Shown here piece after piece: positions 57,215 to 64,000 of a DNA stretch of 64,000 nt. The translations under genes and the position numbers were made by a program. The notes under the pieces are model-generated. The model did no database searches, was not told the DNA's origin, and saw nothing but the letters and a program-made list of their open reading frames with translations. The DNA is from Hydractinia echinata (taxonomy: Eukaryota; Cnidaria; Hydrozoa; Anthoathecata; Hydractiniidae), in the NCBI GenBank assembly GCA_030067915.1, contig JASGCC010000640.1:1-64000 (forward strand), read 5' to 3'. Position 1 is the stretch's first letter; every line of letters begins with the position of its first letter.

Positions 57215-57606
57215 ACCGATATACATGTATTAGACATTATAGAAATAGGACATGTGTATTTAACCACGAAAATGTTTATGCATCTAGTAAATATCCGGTA
57301 ACATTAATGATATGTTAGGACTCGTGTCCACTAAGCGAAAAACAATTTGGCTTTGCTTTTTCTTTGATCAAGTGTCATGGTGCAGAGAAGGTAGTTACTA
57401 GAAAGTAGTTACTGCAAAAAAACCTTTTAGTGAATCGGCATATGGAATGCCTAATTAGACTACGGCTATTCCATTACTTTTTATTTTGTTCTGCGTTATT
57501 ATTCTTTGCTTCACATATAATGCATTTGGTTCTGATTAAACGCATTGAAAAAGGATCGTTTGTTCAGCATCTGTGTGCAATAGCACGGTAAGAAACTGCC
57601 ATATAT

Positions 57607-57680
57607 CACCGCTTAGGAGAGTCGAACCCACAACCTTTGAATTAGAAGTCCAACGCGCTAGTCCATTGCGGCACAACGGC
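57607..57680 (-). tRNA. tRNA-Arg (UCU), acceptor damaged
   Basis: 5' strand GCCGTTG, 3' side AAGCGGT, T stem 3' strand CTCCT. Confidence 0.55.
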
Positions 57681-58124
57681 ACGGTTATACATGTATTATA
57701 CATTATAGAAATAGGACATATGTATTTAACCTAGGAAAATGTTTATGCATCTAACAATCATCCTGTAACATAAATGATATGTTAGGACTCGTGTCCAGTA
57801 AGCAAAGAACAATATGTAGAGTAAAAGTTAAATACTTTGTCAATATCCGAATTGATGGCCTATTTGGCTTTGCTTTCTCTTTGATCAAGTGTCATGGTGC
57901 AGAGAAAGTAGTTACTAGAAAGTAATTACTGCAAAAAAACCTTTTAATGAATCGGCATATGGAATGCCTAATTAGACTACGGCTATTCCATTACTTTTTA
58001 TTTTGTTCTGCGTTATTATTCTTTGCTTCGCATAAAATGCATTTGGTTCTGATTAAACGCATTGAAAAAGGTTCGTTTGTTCAGCATCTGTGTGCAATAG
58101 CAAGGGTAAGAAACTGGCATAAAT

Positions 58125-58190
58125 CACCGCTGATGGGAGTCGAACCCACAACCTTTGAATTAGAAGCCCGACGCGCTTGCGCACAGCGGC
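58125..58190 (-). pseudogene. tRNA-Arg lacking most of the D arm
   Basis: 66 nt: the D loop and one D-stem strand are deleted (GTGCGCAAGCGCG). Anticodon TCT and T arm intact. Same deletion class as 62500. Confidence 0.75.
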
Positions 58191-58628
58191 ACGGATGTAC
58201 ATGTATTATACATTATAGAAATAGGAGATATGATTTAACCTAAGAAAATGTTTATGCATCTAACAATCATCCTGTAACATAAATGATATGTTAGGACTCG
58301 TGTCCAGTAATCAAAAAACAATATGTAGAGTAAAAGTTAAATACTTTGTCAATATCCGAATTGATGGCCTATTTGGCTTTGCTTTCTCTTTGATCAAGTG
58401 TCATGGTGCAGAGAAGGTAGTTACTAGAAAGTAATTACTGCAAAAAACCTTTTAATGAATCGGCATATGGAAGCCTAATTAGACACGGCTATTCCATTAC
58501 TTTATTTTGTTCTGCGTTATTATTCTTTGCTTCGCATAAAATGCATTTGGTTCTGATTAAACGCATTGAAAAAGGTTCGTTTGTTCAGCATCTGTGTGCA
58601 ATAGCAGGGGTAGGAAACTGGCATAAAT

Positions 58629-58702
58629 TACCGCTGATGGGAGTCGAACCCACAACCTTTGAATTAGAAGTACATCGCGCTAGTCCATTGTGCCACAGCG
58701 GC
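58629..58702 (-). tRNA. tRNA-Arg (UCU)
   Basis: Discriminator A, anticodon-stem change GATGTAC, one D-stem change. Confidence 0.66.
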
Positions 58703-59095
58703 ACGGATATACATGTATTAGACATTATAGAAATAGGACATATGTATTTAACCCACGAAAATGTTTTTGCATCTAGTAATTATCTGGTAAGATGAATGAT
58801 ATGTTAGGACTCGTGTCCAGTAAGCGAAAAACAATTTGGCTTTGGTTTTTCTTTGATCAAATGTAATGGTGCAGAGAAGGTAGTTACTAGAAAGTATTTA
58901 CTGCAAAAAAGTCTTTTAATGAATCGGCATATGGAATGCCTAATTAGACTACGGCTATTCCATTACTTTTTATTTTGTTCTGCGTTATTATTCTTTGCTT
59001 CACATAAAATGCATTTGGTTCTGATTAAACGCATTGAAAAAAGTTCGTTTGTTCAGCATCTGTGTGCAATAGCAACGGTAAGAAACTGCATATAT

Positions 59096-59167
59096 CACCG
59101 CTATGGAGTCGAACTCACAACCTTTGAATTAGAACTCCAACGCGCTAGTCCATTACGCCACAGCGGC
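59096..59167 (-). tRNA. tRNA-Arg (UCU), two bases lost
   Basis: 72 nt. Loop GTTCTAA; T stem GTGAG; one D-stem change (GGCGTAATGG). Confidence 0.55.
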
Positions 59168-59611
59168 ACGGTTATACATGTATTATACATTATAGAAATA
59201 GGACATATGTATTTAACCTAAGAAAATGTTTATGCATCTAACAATCATCCTGTAACATAAATGATATGTTAGGACTCGTGTCCAGTAAGCAAAAAACAAT
59301 ATGTAGAGTAAAAGTTAAATACTTTGTCAATATCCGAATTGATGGCCTATTTGGCTTTGTTTGTTCTTTCATCAAGTGTCATGGTGCAGAGAAGGTAGTT
59401 ACTAGAAAGTAATTACTGCAAAAAAACCTTTTAGTGAATCGGCATCTGGAATGCCTAATTAGACTACGGCCATTCCATTACTTTTTATTTTGTTCTGCGT
59501 TATTATTCTTTGCTTCGCGTAAAATGCATTTGGGTCTGATTAGATGCATTCAAAAAGGTTCGTTTGTTCAGCATCTGTGTGCAATAGCAAGGGTAAGAAA
59601 CTGGCATAAGT

Positions 59612-59684
59612 CACCGCTGATGGGAGTTGAACCCACAACCTTTGAATTAGAAGCCTGACGCGCAGGCCATTGCGCCACAGCGGC
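59612..59684 (-). tRNA. tRNA-Arg (UCU), divergent D/anticodon stem
   Basis: Counterpart of 55689 (3923 bp away) but with anticodon TCT, so the UUU change there is private to one copy. Confidence 0.58.
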
Positions 59685-60075
59685 ACGATATACATGTATT
59701 AGACATTATAGAAATAGGACATGTGTATTTAACCACGAAAATGTTTATGCATCTAGTAAATATCCGGTAACATTAATGATATGTTAGGACTCGTGTTCAC
59801 TAAGCGAAAAACAATTTGGCTTTGCTTTTTCTTTGATCAAGTGTCATGGTGCAGAGAAGGTAGTTACTAGAAAGTATTTACTGCAAAAAATTTTTTTAAT
59901 GAATCGGCATATGGAATGCCTAATTAGACTACGGCTATTCCATTACTTTTTATTTTGTTCTGCGTTATTTTCTTTGCTTCACATATAATGCATTTGGTTC
60001 TGATTAAACGCATTGAAAAAGGATCGTTTGTTCAGCATCTGTGTGCAATAGCAACGGTAAGAAACTGCCATATAT

Positions 60076-60149
60076 CACCGCTTATGGGAGTCGAACCCAC
60101 AACCTTTGAATTAGAAGTCCAACGCACTAGTCCATTGCGCCACAGCGGC
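60076..60149 (-). tRNA. tRNA-Arg (UCU)
   Basis: Counterpart of 56156 with a normal T loop. 3' side AAGCGGT and D stem GTGC. Confidence 0.68.
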
Positions 60150-60543
60150 ACGGTTATACATGTATTAGACATTATAGAAATAGGACATATGTATTTAACC
60201 TAAGAAAATGTTTAAGCATCTAGTAAATATCCGTTAACATGAATTATATGTTAGGACTCGTGTCCAGTAAACGAACAACAATTTCGCTTTGCATTTTCTT
60301 CGATCAAGTGTCATGGTGCAGTGAAGGTAGTTACTAGAAAGTAATTACTGCAAAAAAACCTTTTAATGAATCGGCATATGGAATGCCTAATTAGACTACG
60401 GCTATTCCATTACTTTTTATTTTGTTCTGCGTTATTATTTTTTGCTTCGCATAAAATGCATTTGGTTCTGATTAAACGCATTGAAAAAGGTTCGTTTGTT
60501 CAGCATCTGTGTGCAATAGCAAGGGTAAGGAAACTGGCATAAT

Positions 60544-60615
60544 CACCGCTGATGGGAGTCGAACCCTCAACCTTTGAATTAGAAGTACATCGCGCTAGTC
60601 CATTGCCACAGCGGC
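60544..60615 (-). tRNA. tRNA-Arg (UCU), two D-stem bases lost
   Basis: 72 nt. GTGGCAATGG in place of GTGGCGCAATGG; GATGTAC in the anticodon stem as in 58629. Confidence 0.55.
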
Positions 60616-61007
60616 ACGGATATACATGTATTAGACATTATAGAAATAGGACATATGTATTTAACCCACGAAAATGTTTTTGCATCTAGTAATTATCTGG
60701 TAAGATGAATGATATGTTAGGACTCGTGTCCAGTAAGCGAAAAACAATTTGGCTTTGGTTTTTCTTTGATCAAATGTATGGTGCAGAGAAGGTAGTTACT
60801 AGAAAGTATTTACTGCAAAAAAGTCTTTTAATGAATCGGCATATGGAATGCCTAATTAGACTACGGCTATTCCATTACTTTTTATTTTGTTCTGCGTTAT
60901 TATTCTTTGCTTCACATAAAATGCATTTGGTTCTGATTAAACGCATTGAAAAAGTTCGTTTGTTCAGCATCTGTGTGCAATAGCAACGGTAAGAAACTGC
61001 CATATAT

Positions 61008-61082
61008 CACCGCTTATGGGAGTCGAACTCACAACCTTTGAATTAGAGACTCCAACGCGCTAGTCCATTACGCCACAGCGGC
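61008..61082 (-). pseudogene. tRNA-Arg with an inserted base in the anticodon loop
   Basis: 75 nt. The anticodon region reads GGAGTCTCTAATTC, an 8-nt loop. Counterpart of 59096. Confidence 0.6.
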
Positions 61083-61520
61083 ACGGTTATACATGTATTA
61101 TACATTATAGAAATAGGACATATGTATTTAACCTAGAAAATGTTTATGCATCTAACAATCATCCTGTAACATAAATGATATGTTAGGACTCGTGTCCAGT
61201 AAGCAAAAAACAATACGTAGAGTAAAAGTTAAATACTTTGTCAATATCCGAATTGATGGCCTATTTGGCTTTGTTTGTTTTTCATCAATGTCATGGTGCA
61301 GAGAAGGTAGTTACTAGAAAGTAATTACTGCAAAAAAACCTTTTAGTGAATCGGCATCTGGAATGCCTAATTAGACTACGGCCATTCCATTACTTTTTAT
61401 TTTGTTCTGCGTTATTATTCTTTGCTTCGCGTAAAATGCATTTGGTCTGATTAGATGCATTCAAAAAGGTTCGTTTGTTCAGCATCTGTGTGCAATAGCA
61501 AATAAGAAACTGGCATAAGT

Positions 61521-61592
61521 CACCGCTGATGGGAGTTGAACCACAACCTTTGAATTAGAAGCCTGACGCGCAGGCCATTGCGCCACAGCGGC
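61521..61592 (-). tRNA. tRNA-Arg (UCU), divergent D/anticodon stem
   Basis: Subfamily of 55689, 72 nt with one further C lost in the T stem. Confidence 0.52.
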
Positions 61593-61983
61593 ACCGATAT
61601 ACATGTATTAGACATTATAGAAATAGGACATATGTATTTAACCTAAGAAATGTTTAGCATCTAGTAAATATCCGTTAACATGAATTATATGTTAGGACTC
61701 GTGTCACTAAGCGAAAAACAATTTGGCTTTGCTTTTTTCTTTGATCAATGTCATGGTGCAAGAGAAGGTAGTTACTAGAAAGTATTTACTGCCAAAAAAT
61801 CTTTTAATGAATCGGCATATGGAATGCCTAATTAGACTACGCTATTCCATTACTTTTTATTTTGTTCTGCGTTATTATTCTTTGCTTCACATATAATGCA
61901 TTTGGTTCTGATTAAACGCATTGAAAAAGGATCGTTTGTTCAGCATCTGTGTGCAATAGCAACGGTAAGAAACTGCCATATAT

Positions 61984-62055
61984 CACCGCTTAGGAGAGTC
62001 GAACCCACAACCTTTGAATTAGAAGTCCAACGCGCTAGTCCATTGCGCACACGGC
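61984..62055 (-). tRNA. tRNA-Arg (UCU), acceptor losses
   Basis: 72 nt. 5' side reads GCCGTGTGCGC, two bases short. Counterpart of 57607. Confidence 0.52.
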
Positions 62056-62499
62056 ACGGTTATACATGTATTATACATTATAGAAATAGGACATATGTAT
62101 TTAACCTAGAAAATGTTTATGCATCTAACAATCATCCTGTAACATAAATGATATGTTAGGACTCGTGTCCAGTAAGCAAAGAAAACAATATGTAGAGTAA
62201 AAGTTAAATACTTTGTCAATATCCGAATTGATGGCCTATTTGGCTTTGCTTTTTCTTTGATCAAGTGTCATGGTGCAGAGAAGTAGTTACTAGAAAGTAA
62301 TTACTGCAAAAAACCTTTTAATGAATCGGCATATGGAATGCCTAATTAGACTACGGCTATTCCATTACTTTTTATTTTGTTCTGCGTTATTATTCTTTGC
62401 TTTCGCATAAAATGCATTTGGTTCTGATTAAACGCATTGAAAAAGGTTCGTTTGTTCAGCATCTGTGTGCAATAGCAAGGGTAAGAAACTGGCATAAAT

Positions 62500-62566
62500 C
62501 ACCGCTGATGGGAGTCGAACCCACAACCTTTGAATTAGAAGCCCGACGCGCTTGCGCCACAGCGGC
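62500..62566 (-). pseudogene. tRNA-Arg lacking most of the D arm
   Basis: 67 nt with the same D-arm deletion as 58125, 4375 bp away, and an intact acceptor stem. Confidence 0.75.
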
Positions 62567-63004
62567 ACGGATATACATGTATTACATTATAGAAATAGGA
62601 GATATGTATTTAACCTAAGAAAATGTTTATGCATCTAACAATCATCCTGTAACATAAATGATATGTTAGGACTCGTGTCCAGTAAGCAAAAAACAATATG
62701 TAGAGTAAAAGTTAAATACTTTGTCAATATCCGAATTGATGGCCTATTTGGCTTTGCTTTCTCTTTGATCAAGTGTCATGGTGCAGAGAAGGTAGTTACT
62801 AGAAAGTATTACTGCAAAAAACCTTTTAATGAATCGGCATATGGAATGCCTAATTAGACTACGGCTATTCCATTACTTTTTATTTTGTTCTGCGTTATTA
62901 TTCTTTGCTTCACATAAAATGCATTTGGTTCTGATTAAACGCATTGAAAAAGTTCGTTTGTTCAGCATCTGTGTGCAATAGCAACGGTAAGAAACTGCAT
63001 ATAT

Positions 63005-63076
63005 CACCGCTGATGGGAGTCGAACCACAACCTTTGAATTAGAAGTCCAACGCGCTAGTCCATTGCGCCACAGCGC
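63005..63076 (-). tRNA. tRNA-Arg (UCU), two bases lost
   Basis: 72 nt: one base lost from GG in the 5' acceptor and one from CCC in the T stem. Confidence 0.6.
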
Positions 63077-63494
63077 ACGGATATACATGTATTAGACATT
63101 ATAGAAATAGGACATAGTATTTAACCAAGAAAATGTTTATGCATCTACAATCATCCTGTAACATAAATGATATGTTAGGACTCGTGTCCAGTAAGCAAAA
63201 AACAATATGTAGAGTAAAAGTTAAATACTTTTTCAATACCGAATTGATGGCCTATTTGGCTTTGCTTTCTCTTTGATCAAGTGTATTTACTAGAAAGTAA
63301 TTACTGCAAAAAAACCGTTTAATGAATCGGCATATGGAATGCCTAATTAGACTACGGCTATTCCATTACTTTTTATTGTTCTGCGTTATTATTCTTTGCT
63401 CGCATAAAATGCATTTGGTTCTGATTAAACGCATTGAAAAAGGTTGTTTGTTCAGCATCTGTGTGCAATAGCAACGGTAAGAAACTGGCAAAAT

Positions 63495-63565
63495 CACCGC
63501 TGATGGGAGTCTACCCACACCTTTGAATTAGAAGTCCAACGCGCTAGTCCATTGCGCACAGCGGC
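63495..63565 (-). tRNA. tRNA-Arg (UCU), T loop damaged
   Basis: 71 nt. T arm reads GTGGGTAGACTCCC with bases missing; one C lost from the D stem. Confidence 0.5.
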
Positions 63566-63956
63566 ACGGATATATATGTATTAGACATTATAGAAATAGG
63601 ACATATGTATTTAACCCAAGAAAATGTTTTGCATCTAGTAATTATCTGGTAAGATGAATGATATGTTAGACTCGTGTCCAGTAAGCGAAAAACAATTTGG
63701 CTTTGCTTTTTCTTTGATCAAGTGTCATGGTGCAGTGAAGGTAGTTACTAGAAAGTATTACTGCAAAAAAATCTTTTAATGAATCGGCATATGGAATGCC
63801 TAATTAGACTACGGCTATTCCATTACTTTTTATTTTGTTCTGCGTTATTATTCTTTGCTTCGCATAAAATGCATTTGGTTCTGATTAAATGCATTGAAAA
63901 AGGTTCGTTTGTTCAGCATCTGTGTGCAATAGCAACGGTAAGAAACTGCCATATAT

Positions 63957-64000
63957 CACCGCTATGGGAGTTGAACCCACAACTTTGAATTAGAAGTCCA
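63957..64000 (-). tRNA. Partial tRNA-Arg (UCU), cut by the window edge
   Basis: T arm, 3' acceptor and anticodon loop CTTCTAA are visible. The 5' half lies beyond the window. T loop TTCAACT, with one C and one acceptor base missing. Confidence 0.75.

Larger units (their letters stand above)
22127..64000 (-). repeat. tRNA-Arg tandem array, main segment
   Basis: Eighty-six tRNA-Arg copies in head-to-tail units. Two length classes alternate: about 518 bp and about 468 bp. The short class lacks some 50 bp of linker between AACAAT and TTGGCTTTGC, and usually carries GCGAAAAACAAT in place of GCAAAAAACAAT. Linker landmarks recur in every unit: AATGAATCGGCATATGGAAT, TTGTTCAGCATCTGTGTGC and CATCTAGCAATCATCCGGTA. 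No gene is visible in the linkers. Plus-strand frames of 60-154 codons are translations of the linker plus antisense tRNA. Confidence 0.95.

Noticed and set aside
16000..63100. Minus-strand frames containing PLWRNGLARWTSNSKVVGSTPI.
   Set aside because: Sense translation of tRNA-Arg itself. Protein-like matches to this string arise from mispredicted tRNA genes.
22127..64000. Repeated plus-strand frames of 60-154 codons with a shared protein-like sequence (RLRLFHYF...GVEPTTFELEVQRASPL).
   Set aside because: They span linker plus the antisense of tRNA-Arg and recur only because the DNA repeats. Unit lengths such as 518 are not multiples of three, frames break at single-base differences, and the GVEPTTFELEVQRASPL part is simply the reverse complement of the tRNA.
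1..64000. CRISPR array, because of regularly spaced repeats.
   Set aside because: Units are 430-520 bp with homologous, not unique, spacers. The short conserved block is a tRNA gene, and reverse transcriptases of animal retroelements are present.
16020..64000. SINE insertions instead of tandem tRNA genes.
   Set aside because: Copies are head to tail with constant spacing and homologous linkers, with no poly(A) or target duplications around single copies.

Overview
The window is eukaryotic repeat DNA, almost certainly from an invertebrate animal. It contains no conventional protein-coding host gene. Two tandem arrays of tRNA genes make up most of it. The first (bases 1-15700) is built from a unit of about 438 bp that carries one plus-strand tRNA-Thr, mostly with anticodon CGU. 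I count 24 copies, several of them degenerate. The second (about 16020 to the right edge) is built from units of about 518 or 468 bp that carry one minus-strand tRNA-Arg, mostly with anticodon UCU. I count 88 copies, including two cut by deletions and one cut by the window edge. The arrays abut at 15.7-16.08 kb and are transcribed towards each other.

Layout: 1-1588 Thr array; 1589-4676 a non-array interruption holding a 108-bp G-rich minisatellite, a tRNA-like element beside an (AT)n tract, an inverted repeat and a TTAA-flanked MITE-like element; 4677-12560 Thr array; 12561-15063 a 5'-truncated, mutated non-LTR retrotransposon on the minus strand; 15063-15960 the last, decaying Thr units; 16020-17216 Arg array; 17217-22126 a Ty3/gypsy-like LTR retrotransposon inserted in an Arg unit; 22127-64000 Arg array, with nested higher-order duplications.

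The tRNA copies keep internal pol III promoters (A and B boxes) and most keep a clover-leaf, so many may be transcribable. The arrays evolve by unequal exchange, shown by several multi-unit duplications, shared private insertions and deletions, and two unit-length classes. Anticodons have drifted in both arrays: Thr copies read UGU or CAU (Met-type), and Arg copies read CCU, ACU, UCC, UUU and the stop-reading UCA and UUA. Many single-base losses in the Arg array fall in short homopolymers and may be uncorrected long-read consensus errors.

The organism cannot be fixed from this sequence. AT-rich DNA, a jockey/L2/CR1-like reverse transcriptase and a Ty3/gypsy element with a D,D35E integrase point to a metazoan, perhaps a cnidarian or another marine invertebrate (inference, low confidence). 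The short open reading frames scattered through both arrays are translations of the repeat and the antisense of the tRNAs, not genes.
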